DNA of 35,834 nt. It comes from an uncultured bacterium. Its GTDB lineage: Bacteria > Bacillota > Clostridia > Lachnospirales > Lachnospiraceae. The stretch lies in assembly GCA_905215775.1 (NCBI GenBank), contig CAJMRM010000028.1, positions 1 through 35,834 of the forward strand, given 5' to 3'. A program made the translations under genes and the position numbers. Under the pieces are notes generated by a model. That model was not told the origin of the DNA. It worked only from the letters and a program-made list of their open reading frames with translations, and did not search any database. Below, piece after piece: positions 20,998-29,206 of the stretch (position 1 is its first letter; every line of letters begins with the position of its first letter).

Positions 20998-23484
20998 TTA
21001 TTTAACGGCCTGGCCGGGACGGCGGCGCTTTACGAACCATAAAAGCGCCAGAACCGCCAGAGAGCCTCCGGAAATGGCTATTCCCGGAACAAATCCGCCG
21101 GGCATATAAGACAGGGCGATCTCATGGGTCCCCGCTTCCACCGGAACAGACAGGAATGCCTCCAGGATCTTCTCTCCCTCTGCCGGCTGTCCGTCAATGG
21201 TGATGGTCCAGCCCTTATCGTAAGGGATCGAAAGAAACAGGGTTCCTGCTTCTGCGGCACTGACCGTCCCGGTAAGCTTTGTATCCGTCCAGCTGTCCAG
21301 ATGGAGCGGAGACTGGTCCAGACGGTCGTAGACCTGGATCATGGCCCTGGGAGAGAAACGGTAAACGGCTGCCGTAAGAGTTTCCCCAGACTCTCCCGGC
21401 GTCAGGGTGATCCGGCTCCCCTCAGAAAGATTTCCCATTTCCAGCAGGTATCCCCGGTCCACATTGCTGAAGTTCTTTTCTCCCGATGGCAGGGATGCCT
21501 TGACATTCTTTACCTTTTTGTTCTGGATATATACGTAATATTCTCCGGCCATATCGGCGGTGAAGGTGCACCCGGATCCGGATACCTCCGTTTCCACCGG
21601 CACAAGAACGTCGTCCGCTCCCAGAAGCAGGCAGAGATCGTTCTGCACCTCCGCCGGGTTCTCCATCTGGTACTGCCAGTTGTCCGCCAGATCATAGGGC
21701 AGGACAAACCCCAGGGGCAGGGTATACAGATTCTCATACAGGTAAGTGCCTCCGCTCTCCTGGATGTAGTTCACCAGATCTGTATTGGGAATGTATTCCG
21801 AATACAGGGCATAGCGGACCGACAGCAGGCTGTCCACCAGAGGCGTGCTGCCGGTGATGCTGTATGCGTTGGTGGATGCCTCGCAGCCCATGCGCTTAAA
21901 AAATTTCGTCAGATCCGCATTTGCAGTGGAGGAAAACAGGGATACCGACGGAAAGTTCATCCATGCCCCGTCATTTTTTGTCTTTCTCGTCTTTTTCTCC
22001 ACCCGGTAAAAATCCTCCGCCGGCTCCAGCTTTTCCATCAGGGCCCATACCTCTTTATTGTCCCTAGTATATGCCTCCCGGCTGGTGGTGGTGACGCTGG
22101 TGACCGTGGTATTGACGGCCGCCTCCACGGCCACCAGGGCCAGGGCCAGAAATGCCGCCAGCTCTCTCCTTCTCTTCTTATATAAATATATAAGTCCCGT
22201 ATAGGCTGCCAGAAAGAGGATGGCCACATAATATACGGCAAAGTGGAAATGCTCCTGCTCCACCAGCTTTTCCGCCAGGATCACAAAGCAGACGCTTCCC
22301 CAGAACGCCGCGGCAATATGGCGTCTGGGAATATCCCGCAGATACTGGAATGCCCGGAAGCAGACAAACAGCATCAGGAAAATATAAATAAACGACTGGC
22401 GGCAGGGCAGGCTGTTTGGATAGTGGAGCCCGTGCCAGATAAAATTCAGGGCATTCACAGAGAAGCTGGCAAAAAAGATCAGGAGCAGGCCGCAGTAAAC
22501 GCTTTTTTCCTTTGCAGAGATCTTTTTGCATGCCAGGTACAGCAGGAAGAATAAAAACACAGCCACGCCGCAATAAATGTTGGGCCAATGGTCCAGCCCT
22601 GTCTCCGTTTCCACGTTGCCGATGTGGCGGGCCAGCATATCGAAGATGGGAAAATAGGACGTGAGCGTCTTGGGAAAATTCATGTTTCCCGAGGCTGTGC
22701 TCTTTAAAACAGCCACCTCCGGCAGGAGAACAAAGGCCGCCAGGCCTCCGGCGATCAGAGAATAGACCCCGAACCGGACCCCGGCCATAACGTATTTTTT
22801 CACCGGCCCCGGCTTCTCCATGATCAGAAGGGCAATAAAATACAGCACCATGAACAGGCAGGTCATGATGGAGATATAATAATTGGAAAGAATGGAAAGT
22901 CCCAGGGCAACGCAGTAGAAAAATCCATTTCCCTCCTTCACCAGCCGCTCCAGCCCCAGAACGATCAGCGGGAACAGGATAATGCAGTCCAGCCACATGA
23001 TATTCCAGCTGTATGCGGCCATATAGCCGGAAAGGGCGTAAAAAATGCCGAAATATCCGACTCCGGCCGTTTCTGTATGGCAGTGCTTTTTCAGATACCA
23101 GGCAAAGCTTAAGCCCGAAAGACCGATCTTTACAACGATCATGCCAGTCATGAACTCAATAATATAGGCCTTTGGACACAGGATCACCAGCCAGTTCAGG
23201 GGACTGGCCAGATAGTAGGCGTAAAGGGCCGCAAAATTGACTCCCATCCCCACGTCCCAGCTGTACAGAAGGCTGCCGCCTGTCCGCAGCTTATGCTGGA
23301 ATTCAGAGAAGAACGGCGCATATTGATGGTACATATCTGTCCGGAGAAAGCTTTCTTCCCCAAATGGAAAAATGCCTCTCTGGATAAAAATGATGATCAT
23401 AATGACCACCGGAACAAAAAATGCAATGACCAGCCCGTCTCCCGGACGGATCAGCGAGGATCGTTTTCTGCTGTTTGGTTCCAT
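20998..23484 (-). CDS. YfhO-family multi-pass membrane protein
   Basis: This 828-residue protein has about a dozen membrane helices in its first 460 residues, a large extracytoplasmic region (about 460-795), and a last helix near 800-820 with a basic end. The family pattern is clear near the N-terminus: GEESFLRTDMYHQYAPFFSEF and LLYSWDVGMGVNF, followed by LNWLVILCPK. YfhO of Bacillus subtilis is a GT-C-type glycosyltransferase that modifies lipoteichoic acid, working with a GtrA-type flippase. Here a gtrA gene lies 27 bases upstream on the same strand, so the pair probably decorates a surface polymer with a sugar. The sugar is unknown. Confidence 0.9.
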   Translation of the reverse strand: MEPNSRKRSSLIRPGDGLVIAFFVPVVIMIIIFIQRGIFPFGEESFLRTDMYHQYAPFFSEFQHKLRTGGSLLYSWDVGMGVNFAALYAYYLASPLNWLVILCPKAYIIEFMTGMIVVKIGLSGLSFAWYLKKHCHTETAGVGYFGIFYALSGYMAAYSWNIMWLDCIILFPLIVLGLERLVKEGNGFFYCVALGLSILSNYYISIMTCLFMVLYFIALLIMEKPGPVKKYVMAGVRFGVYSLIAGGLAAFVLLPEVAVLKSTASGNMNFPKTLTSYFPIFDMLARHIGNVETETGLDHWPNIYCGVAVFLFFLLYLACKKISAKEKSVYCGLLLIFFASFSVNALNFIWHGLHYPNSLPCRQSFIYIFLMLFVCFRAFQYLRDIPRRHIAAAFWGSVCFVILAEKLVEQEHFHFAVYYVAILFLAAYTGLIYLYKKRRRELAAFLALALVAVEAAVNTTVTSVTTTSREAYTRDNKEVWALMEKLEPAEDFYRVEKKTRKTKNDGAWMNFPSVSLFSSTANADLTKFFKRMGCEASTNAYSITGSTPLVDSLLSVRYALYSEYIPNTDLVNYIQESGGTYLYENLYTLPLGFVLPYDLADNWQYQMENPAEVQNDLCLLLGADDVLVPVETEVSGSGCTFTADMAGEYYVYIQNKKVKNVKASLPSGEKNFSNVDRGYLLEMGNLSEGSRITLTPGESGETLTAAVYRFSPRAMIQVYDRLDQSPLHLDSWTDTKLTGTVSAAEAGTLFLSIPYDKGWTITIDGQPAEGEKILEAFLSVPVEAGTHEIALSYMPGGFVPGIAISGGSLAVLALLWFVKRRRPGQAVK

Positions 23485-23511
23485 GACTCCAGGTACTCCT
23501 TTTTCTGTCCG

Positions 23512-23955
23512 TTATTTTTTATGAGTAAAGATCACCAGCTTGCTGAGCACGTAGTTTAAAATCACCACCACCACGGAAATAGCCAGCTTGCATATAAAGA
23601 ATTCCATCTTCAGAACATCCACCATGACGAAAATAGCCGCCAGATTAAATAAAAAGGTGGCCACCCGGCACAGGACGAACGAGGTAAACTCCCCCCATAC
23701 AGCCCTGGGCTCCAGAGTATGACTTCCAAACACCCACCATTTATTGGTCACAAAGGCAAAGAGCACCGCCGCCGCCCAGGCAATGGACTGGGCCGGCACC
23801 GGGTCCATATGGGCCAGATAAAACAGGCCGTTGGAGATCACATAGTCGATGAGGGTCGTAAGGACTCCAAAGACCAGATACGCCGCGCCCTCCCGGACTG
23901 CTCCGCCGCTCCGGTCCCCGGAAGCCCCCGCCGCTTCCTTCTTTCTATTTTCCAT
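23512..23955 (-). CDS. GtrA-family membrane protein (putative polyprenyl-phosphate sugar flippase)
   Basis: This 147-residue protein has four membrane helices and the GtrA pattern: AAYLVFGVLTTLIDYVISNG, a central FAFVTNKWWVF, then RVATFLFNL and the closing NYVLSKLVIF. GtrA/GtcA proteins are thought to translocate undecaprenyl-phosphate-linked sugars for surface glycosylation. It is the first gene of a two-gene unit with the yfhO-like gene. A TATAAT at 24000-24005 lies upstream, but its -35 region is poor, so the promoter is uncertain. Confidence 0.9.
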   Translation of the reverse strand: MENRKKEAAGASGDRSGGAVREGAAYLVFGVLTTLIDYVISNGLFYLAHMDPVPAQSIAWAAAVLFAFVTNKWWVFGSHTLEPRAVWGEFTSFVLCRVATFLFNLAAIFVMVDVLKMEFFICKLAISVVVVILNYVLSKLVIFTHKK

Positions 23956-24023
23956 TTTTTTCTCCCGTATCGTTATATTTGAAAATCCTTCCTCATTTTA
24001 TTATAGCCCGGACAAAAAGTAAA

Positions 24024-24055
24024 GGGACTGGACCCAAAATATAAGGCCCAGTCCC
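24024..24055 (-). terminator. terminator of the aspartate aminotransferase gene
   Basis: On the minus strand GGGACTGG pairs with CCAGTCCC around a loop, followed by TTTACTTTTT. The plus side also has an A-rich flank. Confidence 0.75.
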
Positions 24056-24096
24056 AAAAGAAGAAAAAATATGAACTTTTATACAGAGTCCGCTTC

Positions 24097-25377
24097 CTAA
24101 GCTTCCAGTAATTTATCGATGCTCACTAACTTCACGCATACGCAGAAGATCTCTGCAGCCAGCTTTAAGTCCTCTAAGGACGGGAAGGACGGAGCGATAC
24201 GGATGTTGGAGTCGTGGGGATCCTTGCCGTAGGGGAAGGTTGCGCCTGCGCCTGTCATCACAACGCCGGCCTCCTTACATTTTGCAACGATCGCCTTGGC
24301 ACAGCCGTCTAAAGCGTCGAAGGATACGAAGTATCCGCCCTGGGGCTTGGTCCACTGGCCGATCTCAAGGCCTGCCAGCTCTCCGTTTAAGATCTCATCC
24401 ACAGCCTCGAATCTGGGACGAAGGAGCTCGGCGTGCTTTGCCATATGAGCCTTGATGCCGTCTAAATTCTTAAAGAAGCGCACATGACGGAGCTGGTTGA
24501 TCTTATCGTGGCTGATGAGCTGGTTTGTCATCTGCTTCTTGATATCCTCGATATTGGCCTTGGAGGTAGCGATGGCAGAAATTCCGGCGCCCGGGAAGGT
24601 AACCTTCGCGGTGGAACCGAACTTATATACCATATCCGGGTTTCCAGCCTTTTCACACTCGGAAAGGATCTCCAGAACGTGGCACGGATGATCCGGATAC
24701 AGGTGATGTACGCAGTATGCGTTATCCCAGTAAATACGGAAATCCTTTGCAGCCGGCTTTAAGTTTGCAAAGCGTTTTACAACCTCGTCAGAGTAGCACT
24801 GGCCGGACGGGTTGGAGTACAGCGGTACGCACCAGATACCCTTTACGGCCTCGTCGTTGTTCACATACTGCTCAACCAGATCCATATCCGGACCGTCCTC
24901 ATGGAGCGGGATGTTGATCATTTCGATTCCAAAGAACTGGGTAATGGCAAAGTGTCTGTCATAGCCGGGAACCGGGCAGAGGAATTTCACCTTGTCCAGC
25001 TTGCACCAGGGCGTATTTCCCATTACGCCGTGGGTATAAGAACGGGATACGGTATCGTACATTAAAGTAAGGCTGGCGCTTCCGTACATGATCACGTTCT
25101 CTGCGGGAGCATCCATCATTCCGCCCATTAATTCCTTGGCTTCCTGAATACCGGTCAGAACACCGTAGTTTCTCACATCGCCGTCAGCGGTCATGAAATC
25201 GCTCTTGCTGTTTAAAACGTCCAGCATCGGAAGAGACAGATTTAACTGGTCCGGGCTTGGCTTTCCGCGGGCCATATTAAGGCTTAAATTTTTTCCCTGG
25301 TACTCTTTGTAAACAGCAGTAAGCTGCTCCTTTAAGGAAGCGAGCTCCTCTTTTGACATTTCACGATATGGTTTCAT
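24097..25377 (-). CDS. aspartate aminotransferase, type Ic (MocR-like aminotransferase fold)
   Basis: This 426-residue fold-type I PLP enzyme would interconvert aspartate and oxoglutarate with oxaloacetate and glutamate. It starts MKPYREMSKEELASLKEQL, then LNMARGKPSPDQL and NYGVLTGI, both typical of the type Ic group (Aminotran_MocR). Visible PLP-site residues are N189-P190 in YSNPSG, D218 and Y221 in YWDNAY, and the Schiff-base lysine K258 in FGSTAKVTFPGAG. It is monocistronic, with a consensus promoter at 25434-25462 and its own terminator. Glutamate metabolism links it loosely to the GlnK/GlnL-GltS genes on the other side. Confidence 0.92.
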   Translation of the reverse strand: MKPYREMSKEELASLKEQLTAVYKEYQGKNLSLNMARGKPSPDQLNLSLPMLDVLNSKSDFMTADGDVRNYGVLTGIQEAKELMGGMMDAPAENVIMYGSASLTLMYDTVSRSYTHGVMGNTPWCKLDKVKFLCPVPGYDRHFAITQFFGIEMINIPLHEDGPDMDLVEQYVNNDEAVKGIWCVPLYSNPSGQCYSDEVVKRFANLKPAAKDFRIYWDNAYCVHHLYPDHPCHVLEILSECEKAGNPDMVYKFGSTAKVTFPGAGISAIATSKANIEDIKKQMTNQLISHDKINQLRHVRFFKNLDGIKAHMAKHAELLRPRFEAVDEILNGELAGLEIGQWTKPQGGYFVSFDALDGCAKAIVAKCKEAGVVMTGAGATFPYGKDPHDSNIRIAPSFPSLEDLKLAAEIFCVCVKLVSIDKLLEA

Positions 25378-25433
25378 GTCCCAATAACCTCCTCTTTCTT
25401 AAACACGATATAGTGATTGCGTTTTATGCTTCC

Positions 25434-25462
25434 ATTATAATCGAATCCATCGTTTCTTACAA
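25434..25462 (-). promoter_or_regulatory. promoter of the aspartate aminotransferase gene
   Basis: On the minus strand TTGTAA (25462-25457), 17 bases, then a perfect TATAAT (25439-25434). Confidence 0.75.
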
Positions 25463-25537
25463 CAAAAAAATAAAGATTCCAGCTTTATTTTCATACATTT
25501 TTCCCAGTTCCCGCAAAAGATTCTTAAGCCGGTTTCA

Positions 25538-25566
25538 TTGACATTTGACTTTTCTTAACGTATCAT
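25538..25566 (+). promoter_or_regulatory. promoter of the GlnK/GlnL-like two-component genes
   Basis: A perfect TTGACA, 17 bases, then TATCAT, 36 bases before the kinase ATG. Confidence 0.75.
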
Positions 25567-25602
25567 TACATTAAAAAACGAGGAAAACAGGGAGGAAAAC
25601 GT

Positions 25603-26880
25603 ATGCATGAATGGAAACGCAGTCTTCTGATCGGGACCATTGTGGCCCTGGCGTCCCAGCTTTACTGGAATGTCTTTGTATCCGGCTTCCGGATCTCCAG
25701 CGCCGTGATCCTTCTTCCGGTCCTCCTTATGACCATCGGAAAAAGCGTTTCCACGATCCAGATCTCCGTGGCCACGGCAGCGGTGGTATTCCTTTTCCGT
25801 TTCATTCTGGCAGCCAGCGGCCTCTCTTCTCCCCCGGAAACGGCGGGACAGCTCATGACCAACTCCATTTTCTACCTCTGCTACGGACTTCTTTTTTCCG
25901 TCCTGGTCCCCAGTAAGCCCACCGTCTCCTACCGGCGGCTGTTCCCGTCGGTGTTTGTCTGCGATCTTTTTTCCAACCTGCTGGAAATCTGTATCTTTGA
26001 AAGCACCCGTTCCGGAACGCTCTCTGCCTCCATGGCCGGCTATCTGGTTCTGGTGGCCGCCTTCCGGACTCTGTTTGCCGGTCTGTTTCTGGCGGCAGAA
26101 AGCCAGTACCGGACCCTGTTAAAAAAAGAGGAGCATGAAAACCGCTACCGGCGGCTGTTCCTTATGACCACAGGACTGAAAAACGAAATTTATTTTATGA
26201 AGAAAAACTCCGAGGAGATCGAATCCGTCATGAGCAACGCCTACCGGCTTTATGAGCGGCTGTCCTCCATGGATGTCCCAGACGACATGAAAAAAATGTC
26301 CCTGTCCATTGCCAGAGACGTCCATGAGATCAAAAAGGATTACATCCGGATCATCCAGGGGATCGAAGAGGAGATCTCTGAAGAATATGACGAAAAACAG
26401 ATGAGCTTCCAGGATCTTCTCCAGATTCTGGAGGCCACCACCTATCACATCCTGGAAACAAAGCCCGTCCATATCCGTCTGGTCTTCCAGTGCTCCGACG
26501 ACTTCATCACCAGAGAGCACTATGAGCTGATGGCCGTATTAAAAAACCTGGTAAACAACGCCATCGAGGCCATTGAGGCCGGGACGAAGCGCGGGACCAT
26601 CCGGATCGAAGAGCATTTAAAGGACGGCCAGTATGAATTTTCCGTTTCCGACGACGGCCCCGGCATCTCTCCCCGGCATCTGCCCAATATCTTTAAAATG
26701 GGATATTCCACCAAGTTTGATTATAAGACAGGGAATATCTTCCGCGGTGTGGGGCTTTACGGCGTGAAGTCCACGGTAGAGGAAAAATTCAAGGGAGCCA
26801 TTTCTGTGGAGTCTGAGCCGGGACAGGGGACCCGGTTCCTGATCCGGATCCCGGCCGGCGCCCTGGAGGAGGTAAGCTAA
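25603..26880 (+). CDS. GlnK-like sensor histidine kinase
   Basis: This is a 425-residue membrane kinase. About six hydrophobic segments fill residues 8-165, with no large extracellular loop, so it probably senses something in or near the membrane or through a transporter. The phospho-acceptor is probably His241 in DVHEIKKDY, an atypical H-box like that of Bacillus GlnK (YcbA). The ATPase domain has NLVNNAIEAIEAG (N box), DDGPGI (G1) and GVGLYGVKS (G2). AGGGAGG precedes the ATG. Its stop overlaps the start of the response regulator by one base (TAATG). The partner has a YcbB domain, which supports a glutamine/glutamate sensing role. Confidence 0.88.
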   Translation: MHEWKRSLLIGTIVALASQLYWNVFVSGFRISSAVILLPVLLMTIGKSVSTIQISVATAAVVFLFRFILAASGLSSPPETAGQLMTNSIFYLCYGLLFSVLVPSKPTVSYRRLFPSVFVCDLFSNLLEICIFESTRSGTLSASMAGYLVLVAAFRTLFAGLFLAAESQYRTLLKKEEHENRYRRLFLMTTGLKNEIYFMKKNSEEIESVMSNAYRLYERLSSMDVPDDMKKMSLSIARDVHEIKKDYIRIIQGIEEEISEEYDEKQMSFQDLLQILEATTYHILETKPVHIRLVFQCSDDFITREHYELMAVLKNLVNNAIEAIEAGTKRGTIRIEEHLKDGQYEFSVSDDGPGISPRHLPNIFKMGYSTKFDYKTGNIFRGVGLYGVKSTVEEKFKGAISVESEPGQGTRFLIRIPAGALEEVS

Positions 26881-27725
26881 TGCGCGTTTATATTATTGAG
26901 GATGATATTTCTGTCATCAATATCCTGGAGGATATTGTGGAATCCGGAAATCTGGGGGAGATCTGCGGAGACTGCGGAGGAGAGCCCGCAAACGTCCATG
27001 AGGTCCTGCGGGCCAGGCCTGACGTGGTCCTGGTGGACTTTTTTATGCCGGTCATGGACGGGGTGGAGTTCGTCCGGGAGTTGCGCTCCTTCAACGACAC
27101 CATCAAATGCATCATGATTTCCCAGGTTTCCGCCAAGGAGCTGATCAGCAAGGCCTACGCGGCCGGGGTGGATTTTTTTATCAGCAAGCCCATTAACCTG
27201 ATCGAGGTTACATCCGTCCTGAAAAATGTGGCAAAGCAGATCCAGAATGAGCGGACCCTGGACAATATCCGTCATATGTTCATGAATGAGATCGACCATA
27301 AGCCCCAGGACAGCCGGGAATCCTCTTCCTACTCCAAAAAGCTCCGTTATATCTTAAACCGGATCGGCATGTCCGGGGAAAAAGGCTGCCCGGATATCCT
27401 GAAGATCTGTGATTATCTCCACCGGGAAAAAATCCCCGTATCCCAGATGAGCGTGGCACAGATGTGCGAGGCTGTCAGCGATTCCCCCAAAAATATGGAA
27501 CAGAGGATCCGCCGGGCCATTGCCGCCGGAATGTCCAACGTGGCCCACATGGGCATCGAGGACTTTATGAACGAAACCTTTACGGCCTACTCCTCCACCC
27601 TGTTTTCCTTTGAGGAGATCCGCTCCGAAATGGACTGTATCCGCGGAAAGCGGGCGGACGGCGGAAAGGTCAGCATTAAAAAATTCATTGACGGCCTTAT
27701 GCTGGAGGCTGACCGGGAAATCTGA
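26880..27725 (+). CDS. GlnL-like response regulator with YcbB domain
   Basis: This is a 281-residue regulator. The receiver domain has D8-D9, phospho-acceptor D53 in VLVDFFMP and K103 in FFISKPINL. The C-terminal half (about 145-280) is the YcbB DNA-binding domain seen in Bacillus GlnL, with SSYSKKLRYILNRIGM, a run ending QRIRRAIAAGMSNVAH and GIEDFMNETFTAYSS. GlnL activates glutaminase and glutamine transport genes in Bacillus. Here the next gene is gltS, and a TTTTGT-N4-TTTTGA element lies between them, so GltS is the likely target. Confidence 0.9.
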   Translation: MRVYIIEDDISVINILEDIVESGNLGEICGDCGGEPANVHEVLRARPDVVLVDFFMPVMDGVEFVRELRSFNDTIKCIMISQVSAKELISKAYAAGVDFFISKPINLIEVTSVLKNVAKQIQNERTLDNIRHMFMNEIDHKPQDSRESSSYSKKLRYILNRIGMSGEKGCPDILKICDYLHREKIPVSQMSVAQMCEAVSDSPKNMEQRIRRAIAAGMSNVAHMGIEDFMNETFTAYSSTLFSFEEIRSEMDCIRGKRADGGKVSIKKFIDGLMLEADREI

Positions 27726-27748
27726 TTTTTTATTTCCGTTCTGATTTT

Positions 27749-27764
27749 TTTTGTATTTTTTTGA
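27749..27764 (+). promoter_or_regulatory. candidate GlnL-type box upstream of gltS
   Basis: TTTTGT-ATTT-TTTTGA matches 11 of the 12 fixed bases of the Bacillus subtilis GlnL direct repeat TTTTGT-N4-TTTTGT as I recall it. It is 60 bases before the gltS ATG. The surrounding run of Ts makes a chance match easier. A TTGAAG at 27761-27766 overlaps it and could be a -35 box, but no good -10 box was found. Confidence 0.5.
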
Positions 27765-27824
27765 AGGGGACTTCTTATAGTTATATCCAGAGAAATCATA
27801 CAAAACTGAACGGAGGTAATAGAA

Positions 27825-29018
27825 ATGATGTACACGATCCAGCTTGACATGTACCAGGCCGCTGCTGTAGCGGCTCTTGTGCTGCTCCTTGGCCGTTTCC
27901 TGGTGCGGAAGGCGGAGCTGCTCAGACGCTATTGTATCCCGGAACCCGTTGCCGGCGGCGTTGTCTTTGCCCTGACCCACCTGGCGCTCCGCCAGGCCGG
28001 GATCCTGGAGATCTCCTTTGACCCCGCGCTCCAGACCTTTTTCATGATCGTTTTTTTCTGCAGCGTGGGCTTTACCGCATGCTTCCGTCTCCTGAAAAAG
28101 GGCGGAATACAGGTCATGCTGTTTCTGGGCATCGCTGTTATGATGTGCGTATTCCAGAACGGTCTGGGCGTCTTCATTGCCGGAGTTTTTTATCTGGACC
28201 CCCGGCTGGGACTGGCCACCGGCTCCATTCCCATGGTAGGCGGCCACGGGACTTCCGCCTCCTTCGGCCCCCTGCTGGAAAAAGCCGGCGTCTCCGGAGC
28301 CAGCGCCGTTGCCATTGCCTCTGCCACCTTCGGACTGGTGGCCGGCTGTGTGATCGGCGGCCCCATTGCCGTGTCCCGGATCCGCCAGAAAAACCTCCGC
28401 TCCTTTGAGACGGCCACTGGCTCCAACGAGGTGACCGTAGATAAAAACGAGGTCACCGGCGCCATCGATTCCAGCCGTTTCTTAAATGCGGCCCTCTGCC
28501 TGGCCCTGGCCATCGGCGCAGGCACCGTGGTCTCCTCCTGGCTCAACCGGATCTTTACCTTCCCCATCTACATCGGCGCCATGCTGGTGGCAGCCTTTAT
28601 CCGCAACGCCGCAGATCTGGCCCGGAAGGAGATCCCCATGGAGGAGATCAGCACCATCGGAAGCTTCAGCCTGTCCCTGTTCCTGGGACTGGCCATGATG
28701 GGCTTAAAGCTCTGGGAGCTGGCAGACCTGGCCGTTCCCATGATCGTGATGCTGCTGGCCCAGACGGTCCTTATGATGATCTATGCATACTTCGTAGTAT
28801 TCAATCTCCTGGGAAAGAATTACGATGCGGCTGTCATGACCTCCGGCTTCTGCGGCTTCGGCATGGGGGCTACCCCCAACGCCATGGCAAATATGCAGGC
28901 CATTACCCAGAAATACGGGCCGGCCCCCACGGCTTATTTCGTCGTCCCCCTGGTGGGAAGCCTGTTCATCGACTTCGTAAACACCATCGTCATCACTACC
29001 TTTTTAAATTTCCTGTAA
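27825..29018 (+). CDS. gltS: sodium/glutamate symporter GltS
   Basis: GltS imports glutamate with sodium. The 397-residue protein has about ten to twelve membrane helices in two inverted halves. Family signatures are RYCIPEPVAGGVVF near the N-terminus, the first re-entrant loop GSIPMVGGHGTSASFGPLLE, and the second loop TSGFCGFGMGATPNAMANMQ followed by FVVPLVGSLFIDFVNT. CGGAGG precedes the start (two adjacent ATGs; the first is used). A GC-rich terminator follows at 29048. The GlnK/GlnL-like pair directly upstream probably controls it in response to glutamate or glutamine. Confidence 0.95.
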   Translation: MMYTIQLDMYQAAAVAALVLLLGRFLVRKAELLRRYCIPEPVAGGVVFALTHLALRQAGILEISFDPALQTFFMIVFFCSVGFTACFRLLKKGGIQVMLFLGIAVMMCVFQNGLGVFIAGVFYLDPRLGLATGSIPMVGGHGTSASFGPLLEKAGVSGASAVAIASATFGLVAGCVIGGPIAVSRIRQKNLRSFETATGSNEVTVDKNEVTGAIDSSRFLNAALCLALAIGAGTVVSSWLNRIFTFPIYIGAMLVAAFIRNAADLARKEIPMEEISTIGSFSLSLFLGLAMMGLKLWELADLAVPMIVMLLAQTVLMMIYAYFVVFNLLGKNYDAAVMTSGFCGFGMGATPNAMANMQAITQKYGPAPTAYFVVPLVGSLFIDFVNTIVITTFLNFL

Positions 29019-29047
29019 GCCAGACATACGCTTCCCTTTATTTCCCC

Positions 29048-29098
29048 CGGAGCCTCCGCGCACAGAACACTGGACCGCGGCGGCTCCGCTTTGTTTTC
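29048..29098 (+). terminator. rho-independent terminator after gltS
   Basis: CGGAGCC and CCGCG pair with CGCGG and GGCTCCG across a loop, followed by CTTTGTTTT. Confidence 0.8.
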
Positions 29099-29129
29099 CT
29101 CTATATTTTCTCTGCCTCTCATTTTCTCC

Positions 29130-29158
29130 TTGCATTTCCTCGGCAGCGATGCTATAAT
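29130..29158 (+). promoter_or_regulatory. promoter of the BCCT transporter gene
   Basis: TTGCAT, 17 bases, then a perfect TATAAT, about 50 bases before the ATG. It lies after the gltS terminator, so the transporter is transcribed separately. Confidence 0.8.
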
Positions 29159-29206
29159 GTTCAATATCTTAAATAAATCAAAAAAATTGAACAAGAGGGC
29201 TCGCAT

